From the NCBI GenBank assembly GCA_023078685.1, contig JALGAS010000002.1, positions 7,006,001 to 7,070,000 of the forward strand: a DNA stretch of 64,000 nucleotides, given 5' to 3'. The notes under the pieces were generated by a model. It was given only the letters and a program-made list of their open reading frames with translations. It was not told where the DNA came from and did no database searches. Source of the stretch: Neopestalotiopsis rosae. Its lineage: Eukaryota; Ascomycota; Sordariomycetes; Amphisphaeriales; Sporocadaceae. Below are positions 44,925 through 54,466 of the stretch, one piece after another; position 1 is the stretch's first letter; each line of letters begins with the position of its first letter. A program made the translations under genes and the position numbers.

Positions 44925-46331
44925 GTTCATCTACCACATTTTCGTCTCTTCCTCACAGTAATCGACTCGGGGTTCTAGATCGCCAATGCTCCGAATAAGC
45001 AACGAATACCCCTGGCGGCAATGTCAGGCACGGCACCACTGCCCAATGACAGCTGCAGGAGTCCTTGTTAGATGACAGGTGGGATGTTGAAGTAAGCTTC
45101 CTGGCAGCCCACCTTGCCCACCGGGAAACCCCTCTCATGCTCTGTCAAAGCATCGAAGGGCCGCGTCCGACTGCGTAACCTTCCAATGTCTTGAACCTGT
45201 CTACAGAAATACTATGCACTCAAAGCGGCCATTGACTCGTGACGATATTCCCGGTCGATTTATACAACATTTACACATTCAAGTGAACAACCTGGCTACG
45301 TTGAGATTGGCCAGACTAATGATAGGACGGCAAGGATGGACTGGATTTTGCCTATGCATGCAAACCTGGAAAGGTGTATTCGCAAGGGACCCTCTGCACC
45401 GAATGCCCATATCCATCCCAAGTGGGTGGCGAGCTATAAACCGGGCGCTGGGCTTTCCAATCATCAAGGATTCTGATTGGCGCTGCAATTTTTCCAAAAG
45501 AAGCATTCAGTGAGTGTAATGTGTCCCCCCTCAACAGTAATTGCAAAACATACATACACTCTTCCAAAGCGCTGTTGAAAATTCTCCCCCCTACAGAAGG
45601 TTGCATACTAGGGGGGTTCTGGGGTAACATCCGGTTCGCATTTGGAGAGGCTTCATCTATATAATATCAACACCTTCTTGAATAACTGCCCACCCTCAAC
45701 AAAAGCAAACAGAAAACGACTAAGCTGTATGGCTGGTCGAATAGAGGGGAAGGGAAGAAAAAAGTCTTTCACTTCTCTTTGGTCAAGGCAGCTGAAAATC
45801 ACCATCTGCCTGAAAACATTTTGTGCACCGCTGAGAAGCGACATATGGTGATACATGGCGCTGGGAATTGATCCTCCGTATTATTTGGGATGACGTTGGC
45901 AGCCATGTTATTCACCCACTGACTAGAAGAATTGGCCTATCTGTCTTAATTCATTGTTCATACCTGCTGTCTCATCCGGGCATCTCATTCTAAGCTGCAA
46001 AAGCGTTCTTGCCCATTTGATGTGTATGTGGCCAGCCGCGACAACAATACTCGACTGCCTTCCATCTCAACCACGGTATCTGGTCTAGATCTGCCCAGAC
46101 CCAACAATTAATTGCAAGAGCAACCTTTTTCATTTTCACACTTGCACAATTGACAGAAGGTGCATCTATTTAACTTGAGCAATACCTGGTTCAAGCTTAC
46201 CTTACCCAACCCACTTCATCTACTCACAACAAGCAACAACGGTCGAACCAGATACAAACACCTCTTGCATATCTGATCCACACACCACTAACAACAAACT
46301 CGCAAGACATCAACCACCACAATCTATCACG
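44770..46331. other. Intergenic, 1.6 kb, with poly-C run
   Basis: Begins with the 3' UTR of the M24 gene and its 41-nt poly-C tract. The rest is promoter of the secreted-protein gene, with scattered C5-C6/G5-G6 runs (45520-45625). No gene supported. Confidence 0.5.
44882..44922 (+). repeat. 41-nt poly-C homopolymer
   Basis: Uninterrupted C run, 113 nt after the M24 stop codon, probably in its 3' UTR. The length may be approximate, since homopolymers of this size are error-prone in sequencing. Confidence 0.9.
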
Positions 46332-47145
46332 ATGATGATGACCAAGACGTTCGCCCCCTTGGCCGCTCTCGCCGCGGCCGTCGCTGCTTCGCCCGTCAAT
46401 CTCGGCGGCCCCTCCACCACCGCAGCCTACTGCACCAGCGGCGAGCCCGTCGTCACTGCCGGCTACACCATCAACTACGCCCCGGCCGCGCCCACCGCCG
46501 TCCAGTCGGGCGTGGGATACAAGCCCGAGGCCGTCTGGGCCAACGACCACATCGCCGCCACCTATGTGAGTAGTCTGCCATACTTCCCCTGGGTTCCTGC
46601 CTTGTCTGAACATGTTTTGACATGCTCTTCCTTCCTTTCTTTTTCTTCTCTCGTTCTGTACCAGAGTTACCGAGAATGCAATGCGGGAAGGAGCGCCAGA
46701 CTAATAGAGATAATCTTTTACAGACTTATGGTGTCCCCGAGCCCAAGGAGACTGGCTTTGCCTACGCCCAGTTCAAGTGCCAGTACACCTGCAACTCTGC
46801 TCCTGGAGGCTCGAGTTTCTTCGTCGAGTATGGTAAGCAATCTCCAAATGACAATATTCACCAAGACATTAAAGCATTGTATTAATCCTGTGATTTGTAG
46901 TTGGCGGCCAGGTCGGCTCTTCTTGCGTCTGCTACACTGAGCTGTACGTTTATTTTCTTATTCGACCCTCATTCCGGCGCGGTACGGCTCAGACACGTTT
47001 GTCTGAATCATGATTTCACGTTTTTTTCTCCTTTTTTCTCGTTCGCTAATCAATCAATCTCCGTACTAGTCTCTTCCCCGAGACTTTTGTCCCTGCCAAT
47101 CAGACCATGGTCGGCGGTTGGAACGCCATTTGCGACTTGAAGTAG
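46332..47145 (+). CDS. Small secreted cysteine-rich protein
   Basis: Exons 46332..46565, 46724..46832, 46901..46943 and 47070..47145 join in frame to 153 aa. MMMTKTFAPLAALAAAVAAS is a clear signal peptide, with cleavage near residues 20-21. The mature part has six Cys (AYCTSGE, FKCQYTCN, SSCVCYTE, NAICDLK), enough for three disulfides, plus one Asn-Gln-Thr glycosylation site near the end (PANQTMVGGWN). No known catalytic motif and no GPI signal. Size, Cys content and secretion are those of candidate effectors or wall-associated proteins of fungi, but the family is not recognised. Confidence 0.75.
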
Positions 47146-48894
47146 AAGGATGAGAAAACTACGGGGAGGCAATGTATCCATGATGGGGAACTCATGAGGG
47201 CGTTTGTGCGCAGGATTTGCTTTTCCCTCTTTGTCATTCACCAGGATCAAGGTGACTGATATGGTCTGTAACATTACGACGAGAAAACATCAAAAGCTAG
47301 TCGTCAACAGAGAAGAAACACCAAGATCTAATTGTTCTAAGTGGGAGGTGAACGAGTGCAAGTTCATGTTGATGCCCATGCTAATGCCTGAAATCTCGAT
47401 TTTCGCTTGAATTCCTGCAGATACTTCCATTGACATGACTCTCTGCAGCTCATCCTAGAATCTATTAGAATTACAAGGTAAAATAAACTCGTCTCGGCCT
47501 TGGACCAGTAAGGTATGAGCGTCGCTGTCGTGAATTTGACTCATTGTTCAGAAAGAACAGCAGTCGATGTGGCCAAAACAATGTGTTGTTCAATTTGGGG
47601 CTGAGCATCCTCGGGACCAGTTCTTACAATGTTTTCTGGAACTTTCACGACGGTATGAAATCATACTATGATCCCGGTCCTCGGCATCGTCTGTCCGGGC
47701 TATTCGGTGGGTCAGTCGTTCGCCAGAGTTTTGAACTTTGCGGGCGGCCTCAACACTATCCCAGCAAAGATAGCCGAGTCTGGTAGCGCTTGAACGGCAT
47801 GTGGATCACGCTGCCGCAATTGCCGTGACAGATCCACCGGCAGGAGGCCGAGATTCTGTTTTTATATCCACCGAAAACAGGTGACGGGCATAATACAGTG
47901 GGCATGGCTCATGTAGTGTGAGGAAATGATGACTAACGCACGTAATTGTGATACTTGCATTCACAGGTTGCAGAGTACAGATTCAAGTTTCATGTGCTTG
48001 GTCAATCTGGACGCATGTCTAGCCTAGGTACGCTTTACAAAAATCGTGTACAGCATCACGACAATACTGTGTCGCAGTGAATGAACCAGAAGTCATTTGG
48101 GCATTGAATCTGGACCATGCTGCATTCTTCGAAGAATATCAAATCTCAGGATAATTGCAGCAAAAGTCATTAATCTCTGGGAATCAGCCACATGTGCAGC
48201 TTTAGTTGGTGTCTGGCAGCTGGTTAGGTGATTTAGCTGCGCCTCCACCTGTACGTAGCGCAGGGAGAGGGACCAAGAACCACTGAAGCACAGACAGGCC
48301 GACCCCGCGGGCCGCAGCGCTTGCTCAGCCCACTTGGTGGCGATGACATCAAGGCTCGACTCTTCTGTGTCTTCCAACTTCTGCCCTGCTGTCCACGATT
48401 ATTCGTTCGGAAGCCTTCTTGATTGGCTGGATGGCGACCAGATTCGTAATGAGGCTCGCCGCTGCCATAACGCAAAAGCTTGGAAATAGCAGCACAGTAA
48501 GTAAGTGCGGGCCTCGTGTAGATGCGCCGAGAATTCCATTGGGCCGTTATGCTGCTACCTATTCAGCTACCGTTGGGTGATGCCTCACAGCTGGCCATGA
48601 TGTGGCATGTGCCCCAAAAAGAGTTGAAACCATCTGGACCCTGAACCAGGAACAAGCTTGTTTTCTGCTGCTTCTATACTCGAACTCTTTCCCCACCTCT
48701 GCTCGGAAGCTATATTAACTACCTCTGCCTGATTCCTCTCCTGTTATTCATTCACAACAGCTCTTCATCACCATCGACCAAGATTCCCGTTACCCCGCCA
48801 TACTATTTTCAATCTAAGGGAAGCCGAACAGCCTTTCTTTTCTACACTCGACACATTGCCAATTCAATCTCACAGCAAATCTTTGCCAATAGCA
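47146..48894. other. Intergenic, 1.7 kb
   Basis: 3' flank of the secreted protein and promoter of the Ysc84 gene. Short ORFs only; no element recognised. Confidence 0.45.
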
Positions 48895-50511
48895 ATGAGC
48901 GCACCTTCGAATAACCAACAAACCCACGGCCAGAACCCGGATTACTATGCTGAGACGGCCAGTGTAGCCGGCCCCTCGGGTACCAGTCACGCAGCATCAG
49001 AGCAGAACCCTCCTCAGTATCAGGAGATGGTACACCCTCCTCCGACTGCTGGCCAACAAGACTACTATCCTCCCCCGCCGCCGGGCCCCCCGCCGAACCA
49101 GAGCCAAAACCAAGGCTACCAAGCATACCACCCGCTTCAGTCGAATCCTGCCGACTACTCACAACAGCCCCCGCCGAGCTACGAGCCTACGCCAGGGTTG
49201 GAGGTTCACGGAGATGAGAAGCCTCCAGTCTTGCCTCCCCGGCCTAGTTCCAGCCAGGGGCAGGCAGCACCTTACTTCCCTCCTCCGCCTGGAGCTGCTG
49301 AGACACAGCCGCAGCCGCAGAGTACTCAACCTCAAGGCGCTGGACCCTCGACGACTGAAGCCCAAACCCATGGCTCAGTTGGCCCCGCGGTCGTTGCAGC
49401 CGGTAACACTGGTGCTGCTATAGGAGCAGCATCGCAGTCGCAGCAGACCGCTGATGGCAAGAAGAAGAAGACTTTTGGCGAGCGCTTCTACGACTGGAGT
49501 GTCAAGGCTGGTGTGCCCGTCAACAAGATCACAAACAAGTTAGGCTCGGAAGCTTTCTGGCCGACGAGCATGGACAAGGAATGCGACAAGGCCGCTCGCA
49601 TTCTCAAGTCTTTCTGCAGTATGTTATCCCCGGATTCCTGCTCCTCAAGTGACTCCGTCAATCATTCCAATGCTAACTGTACAACAGAGGATGGATTTTA
49701 CACCGAGTCTACTCAACCGCCACCGTCGCCTGGCCACGCAACGAACCCGGGCCCTACTCACAATCCCAAGGCAAAGACGTTGGTCAAGGTTCCCTCCAAG
49801 GCCATTGCTCAAGCCAAGGGTATCGCCATCTTTACAGTCTTCCGCACCGGTCTGCACATTTCCGGTGCCTCGGGTTCCGGTATTGTCATGTCGCGCTTGC
49901 CTGACGGGTCCTGGTCTCCGCCATCGGGCTTCCTAGTCCACACTCTGGGTGCCGGTTTCATGGTTGGCCTGGACATTTACGACTGCGTGTGTGTGCTCAA
50001 CACCGAAGAAGCTGTCAAGGCTTTTACAAAGCCCCGTTTCAGTCTTGGAGGTGAGATCGCCGTCGTGGCTGGTCCCGTGGGCGCCGGTACATCTGTCGAT
50101 GCAGCCATTGGCGCCAGCGCCAAACCTGTATGGTCATACATGAAGTCTCGCGGATTCTACGCAGGTATTCAAGCCGATGGCACTGTCATTGTACAGCGCC
50201 CCGACGCCAACGCAGCCTTTTATGCGGAGAAGGGCATCACCCCCGAGCGCGTGCTGCGTGGTGACGTGAAGCCTCACCAGGGCCTGGTTAGTGACGGCGG
50301 CAAGGGCGAGATCGTACCATGGCCTCTGGGCGCTCGGCAGCTCATGGAAGTGCTCAAGAGCGCCGAGGGTGGCCGGGCCGACGAAAAGGTCGTCGAGGAG
50401 GTCGGCAAGGGTCCCACTCCTGGTGACCTTGCTGGCACCGAGGGTGTTGGTCACGGAGAGCCGTCTGCGCAGGGTGGTGTGCACCCGCAAGGCGATGTCA
50501 AGTATGCTTGA
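48895..50511 (+). CDS. Ysc84/SYLF-domain protein (DUF500), lipid and actin binding
   Basis: Exons 48895..49618 and 49688..50511 (GTATGT donor, AACAG acceptor) give 515 aa. Residues 1 to about 190 are disordered and rich in Pro/Gln/Tyr (YYPPPPPGPPPN, EKPPVLPPRPSSS), with PPxY- and SH3-ligand-like stretches. The SYLF domain runs from about 200 to 445: VPSKAIAQAKGIAIFTVFRT, HISGASGSGIVMSRLPDGSW, GFMVGLDIYDCVCVLNTEEA and GPVGAGTSVDAAIGA. In yeast Ysc84/Lsb3 and human SH3YL1 this domain binds phosphoinositides and, in yeast, F-actin at endocytic sites. The C-terminal SH3 domain of those proteins is missing; a short Gly/Glu-rich tail ends the protein. Cytosolic or membrane-peripheral. Confidence 0.88.
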   Translation: MSAPSNNQQTHGQNPDYYAETASVAGPSGTSHAASEQNPPQYQEMVHPPPTAGQQDYYPPPPPGPPPNQSQNQGYQAYHPLQSNPADYSQQPPPSYEPTPGLEVHGDEKPPVLPPRPSSSQGQAAPYFPPPPGAAETQPQPQSTQPQGAGPSTTEAQTHGSVGPAVVAAGNTGAAIGAASQSQQTADGKKKKTFGERFYDWSVKAGVPVNKITNKLGSEAFWPTSMDKECDKAARILKSFCSMLSPDSCSSSDSVNHSNANCTTEDGFYTESTQPPPSPGHATNPGPTHNPKAKTLVKVPSKAIAQAKGIAIFTVFRTGLHISGASGSGIVMSRLPDGSWSPPSGFLVHTLGAGFMVGLDIYDCVCVLNTEEAVKAFTKPRFSLGGEIAVVAGPVGAGTSVDAAIGASAKPVWSYMKSRGFYAGIQADGTVIVQRPDANAAFYAEKGITPERVLRGDVKPHQGLVSDGGKGEIVPWPLGARQLMEVLKSAEGGRADEKVVEEVGKGPTPGDLAGTEGVGHGEPSAQGGVHPQGDVKYA

Positions 50512-51238
50512 ACAAAGGGGGAATGAGTTATGCCTGGTTAATGCGGAATGAAAAGATACCTGTCTACCTAGAACCACACAGAGACATTTTTAATAATACA
50601 TAATGACAGTGGCGTCATGAATACTTATACCACAATTATTAGACTCTCACCACTTTAAATGGACAAGTGACTAAGCAATCAATTTAAGTTATGGGATCTT
50701 CAATTAGACCTCAAACGTTTCAGCCCACTGGCGCGGTATGTAAGGGACAAACGGGCAATGTCTTACGGATGTCTTGCGGAGCATCAGAGAAACAATTAAG
50801 CCTCCGGCCGAAGTTACCGAGGCACACGCGACGCGGCGTCAAAAGTTGCTGGAATGAATCTTCATGCTTGCATGTATGCTTGCACTCAAGTTGTCTTGAT
50901 TGGGATTTCTGAAGCCTCGTGTCCATGAAATGTTGAAGTAATGCATTGTAATTGACGATGGGGCATAATAAACGAGTATATCGGTTGACAAGGACTTACA
51001 TGATAGTATGTGTATGTTGGTAGGATTTGGGTGGGCATGTCACGAGGTGCTTATGGCATGGGCTTCAGAATGACATCACTTTGGCAACAAGCAAGCGGAT
51101 CCTTCAATGTTGAAATTCATCAACCATGTTTTGCGAAAACTAGATGAAGCACAAATTGCTGTAATAATTACAAAGATTATAAATGCTGATTAGTGTCGTT
51201 ACTTCATACGAAAATCCCAAAATACTACCCAAGCTTTT
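50512..51238. other. Intergenic, 0.7 kb, convergent 3' ends
   Basis: Lies between the Ysc84 and DUF2235 gene ends. AT-rich; no gene supported. Confidence 0.45.
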
Positions 51239-53050
51239 TTAATACGTCTCTGTCCAACATACGCCCTTTTCACACTTTGCCTTGAGATTGTATCTCCCCT
51301 CGGCAATGGCGTGCTGAACGGTCCAGTGCATCTTGGGCTCGCTGCACCGGACTCCGCGGTGCCTGCCGAGGTTCATGCGAATGTGCTTCTCCCAGCCGTC
51401 GCCGTCCTTGGTCAGGAGGCGCAGCTTAATGGGCCACAGCTCCAGCACCCACCAGACGCGGGCAATCTTGAGCATGTCGTTGCACCGCTCCAGGCCGTCA
51501 AAGTGGTCCTCGTCCGACTCCGAGGGCAGGATGTAGTTGAGCTTCTCGGCCGAGGGCGCGTCCTTGATGCGGTCGTCCTCGGAGCCGATGGGCAGGAAGA
51601 CGGAGCGGCGGTACAGGGGCGCCAGCGTCTTCTTCTCGTACTTTTCCATGAGCCGCGGAGGGGGTCCCGCGATGGGCCGGACGGGCTGCTGGTACTTTGG
51701 CCACAGCGTGTGCACGTCGAGGCCGAACTCGGCCAGGCGCGCCGTGTCGAACAGGATGCCCGTGTTGCAGTCAAAGCACTGGCGCAGCATCCAGCGCAGC
51801 GGAATGCGCGACAGCATGTGCCGCGTCTCGTTGGCCACGGCGCCGCCGCCCACGTCGGCGTGGCACCCCATGAACCACACTTCGAGCACGTCCGTCTCGA
51901 AGAACCGGTTCCGGTGGTGCGCCTTGTCCTGCTCCTGGAACTTGCGTTCCAGGCTGTCTTGGCTGTCCGAAAGAACTTTTTCCAGGTTGCCGTTGGTAGC
52001 GCCGTTGGTGTAGCCGTTACCATTGGCATGACCATTGGTGTAGCCATTGGTATAGCCACTGCCAGCTGCCGCATTGGTGTTCGCCATTGCCGGGACCTTC
52101 TTCAACCCAAAGCGCCGCTTCACGCGCCCAGCTGGCGTAAAGTCCACCGTCTCGCGGCGCCTGGGGTGGTGACAATTGGCATCGGGGTTCGCCTGCTGCC
52201 ACTGGCACACCTTGAACTTGGCGCGATGTTCATCAAGGGCCATGGCGTGCCGAAAGTGGCGGATGGAGTTGGTCGGCGACTTGCTAAAGGGCAGCCGGCG
52301 CGGGATGAAGCCCACGCTGGCGACGCAGTCCCACACGCCGACAAAGTGCACCTCGACGTGGGTGCAAAAGGTGCGCTTGAACCCGGCGGCGAGCTTCCTG
52401 CCGTCCTCCGAGTCGTCCTTGTAAAAGTTGTAGGCAAAGTTGAGCTGCGACCCGTTGCTGGCGGGCAGCAGGCCGACCTTGTGCAACATGCCGGCCAAGC
52501 AGCGCACCGTGTAGGCGCCGCGCGAGAAGCCGAAAAGACAAATCTTGTCGCCGTCGTGGTAATTCTGCATCAAGAACTTGTACGCGTCCTTGATATGAAT
52601 GCCTAGTACATTGTGTGAGTACATCTCTTGCAGGAATGCGACATTGAGGGGCGGGTGTGCGCCCAATGATAGTAACTCACCCAGTCCGCTGCCCACGGCC
52701 ATGTCCATGGCCGCGCCAATGCCATTTGACAATCCGCCCTTGTCATAGGTGCCAATTCCAGATTGGTAATATGTGACCTGCTCCGAAGGTGTGTGCTTCT
52801 TGAGGCAGGAGACAAAGTTGACGATATTGCTATTGTCATTGTCAAACTGATCACCAGTTCCGTCGAGGCAGATGACGAGAGTTCGCGGATGGCTCTTGGT
52901 ATCCTCCGATTTTCTCAAGGCCCGCATCGCCCGCGGCAGCCGGAGATCCTTGAGGTCGCCATCGGGCAGTGGGCCTTCAGAAGTCGTGACGGGAGCAAAT
53001 GCAGTGTCTTGGATCGGGTATGACCTTGTTCTACTCACTTTCCTCTCCAT
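51239..53050 (-). CDS. DUF2235 alpha/beta-hydrolase (Tle1-like phospholipase fold)
   Basis: Exons 52681..53050 and 51239..52602 give 577 aa from the ATG at 53050 (MERKVSRTRSYPIQD). The intron 52603..52680 is 78 nt with no stop, so the unspliced frame stays open. It has GTGAGT, CTCAC and TAG signals, and removing it restores the family's GLGIHIKDAYKFLM. Core motifs are LVICLDGTGDQFDNDNSN, QVTYYQSGIGTY and the nucleophile elbow ICLFGFSRGAYTVRCLAGML (GxSxG). Later come EVWFMGCHADVGGG, with the acidic residue and region expected for the triad, and the DUF2235-typical IPLRWMLRQC. The family includes bacterial phospholipase effectors; the fungal substrate is unknown. A TNG-repeat insert sits at about residues 310-333. 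Divergent from the diol synthase gene. Confidence 0.85.
   Translation of the reverse strand: MERKVSRTRSYPIQDTAFAPVTTSEGPLPDGDLKDLRLPRAMRALRKSEDTKSHPRTLVICLDGTGDQFDNDNSNIVNFVSCLKKHTPSEQVTYYQSGIGTYDKGGLSNGIGAAMDMAVGSGLGELLSLGAHPPLNVAFLQEMYSHNVLGIHIKDAYKFLMQNYHDGDKICLFGFSRGAYTVRCLAGMLHKVGLLPASNGSQLNFAYNFYKDDSEDGRKLAAGFKRTFCTHVEVHFVGVWDCVASVGFIPRRLPFSKSPTNSIRHFRHAMALDEHRAKFKVCQWQQANPDANCHHPRRRETVDFTPAGRVKRRFGLKKVPAMANTNAAAGSGYTNGYTNGHANGNGYTNGATNGNLEKVLSDSQDSLERKFQEQDKAHHRNRFFETDVLEVWFMGCHADVGGGAVANETRHMLSRIPLRWMLRQCFDCNTGILFDTARLAEFGLDVHTLWPKYQQPVRPIAGPPPRLMEKYEKKTLAPLYRRSVFLPIGSEDDRIKDAPSAEKLNYILPSESDEDHFDGLERCNDMLKIARVWWVLELWPIKLRLLTKDGDGWEKHIRMNLGRHRGVRCSEPKMHWTVQHAIAEGRYNLKAKCEKGVCWTETY
51988..52058 (-). 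repeat. Minisatellite-like tract encoding Thr-Asn-Gly repeats
   Basis: Irregular 9-12 bp units encode GYTNGYTNGHANGNGYTNGA inside the DUF2235 protein. A related TNG tract lies in the dimethylglycine oxidase gene at about 60074-60136. Both are probably solvent-exposed insertions. Confidence 0.75.
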
Positions 53051-54466
53051 TTTCACAAGATGATAGTCAGAGGTGTGCAGAATGTCTGTGACAAAGGAAT
53101 TGAACAGCGCTCGACCCGACGGACAGACGATGATATTGTGCAAAGGGAGATTGGAGTCCAGCAGAGGAGCAACAAAGTGATGAGGAATCCCGCCGCCACG
53201 ATAGGGGCAACCAATTGATCTTCGTTTTCCAAACACGGCAGAGTATCGATACCCTTTGCAGGCCCTCCAACCTTTTTTCGATAAATCTTACAGGACTCAT
53301 CTTGGCGCACTCCAGTCCAGGTTGCCGATCACATTGTTTAGTCCTACACAATGTCTCTGAAGCTCCTCCGCTACCCAATCAGCCCTTCTGAATGACAGAG
53401 CTTCTAATGTCCTATGTCGTCGCACGCATCATCAAAGTCGCCGAACAGGTTGCGACTAGATACCACTGGGTTAACGCCGGCCCACCATGCCCACCTACGT
53501 CTTCACGTTGCACGATTACATGCGGGAAGAAGAGTGACGATCAGCCAGCTTTTGCCAGCCACGCGAGTCGACGTTCAAGCGCGGTCGGTGAAAAGTCAAA
53601 TGCCTCTTTGTGTTTCCACCCTGCACTAGGCCGCCTTTTTGGGTCTCACTGGTCTGGAGGGGGTATAGTCAGCGATGGGTACTATCTAAGTGCATCGATG
53701 AAAGCATCGATCTCAAGTGGTCCTTGTCTTGCTCTAGCGGTGACGATCGGAGCTCAGCTGCAATTGAATTTGCATTGCTGCAGAGTCTAGCGCTCAAGTG
53801 CTATTCCCAACTGGCTGGTTCACGATGGGTCGTAAAAGTATTGCCTTCGATGGTGCGCGGAGTCAGCCGCACTATAGCCAATGAGACGAGCTTCTTGGCC
53901 TGGGGATCGGCATACTCAATCGGCTGGCGCTCACTAATCTCCACTCTCGCCGTCCCGAACCCGCTGTGGAGCTGACCAAAAGCAGAAGCAAGACGACGCT
54001 ATCGCGATATGGATCGCGGCCAATCGGGACGGCTCGATTGGTCTCACGGCTGTAGTACATTGGTCACCGCAGCTAGACGCCAGGACGCCTTGGACGCACC
54101 TTTCTGATCACTGCCGAGATGAGAGACAAACATGAATTTTGTACCATGGTGGACACCTGTGGACAAAGCTTCGAGCCATGCAAGCCATGCCATGGGGATC
54201 CCTCCCTCATTCGGGTGAGCTTCTATTATCTAGTATATCATCATGTATGGTGGCCTAGGCAAGTATCGTACTACGTAACCGAGGCAATGAGGCAAAGGGA
54301 GGGTAGCAAGGTAGGAGCTTGGAGCTGCTGCTGTGACGGACGAACACTTTTCTTGCAAATGTCGTATCCCGGAAAACTTTCCTTCTTCTTTTACTTACCA
54401 AATCATCCCTTCCTAGAGCTGTGCCTGAGGTCTCAGTAGCAGCCCTTCTATTACACATCATCAAAC
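53051..54466. promoter_or_regulatory. 1.4 kb divergent intergenic region, DUF2235 hydrolase and diol synthase
   Basis: Separates two outward-facing start codons. ORFs inside are short and conflicting; no specific binding site is recognised. Confidence 0.4.

Noticed and set aside
52120..52437. 105-codon second minus-strand frame within the DUF2235 exon
   Set aside because: Ser/Arg/Thr/Pro-rich out-of-frame translation typical of GC-rich exons.
51311..52606. 431-codon plus-strand ORF opposite the DUF2235 gene
   Set aside because: It is the antisense shadow of a GC-rich coding exon; its sequence is Val/Ala/Gln-rich with no fold-like pattern, while the minus strand has clear family motifs.
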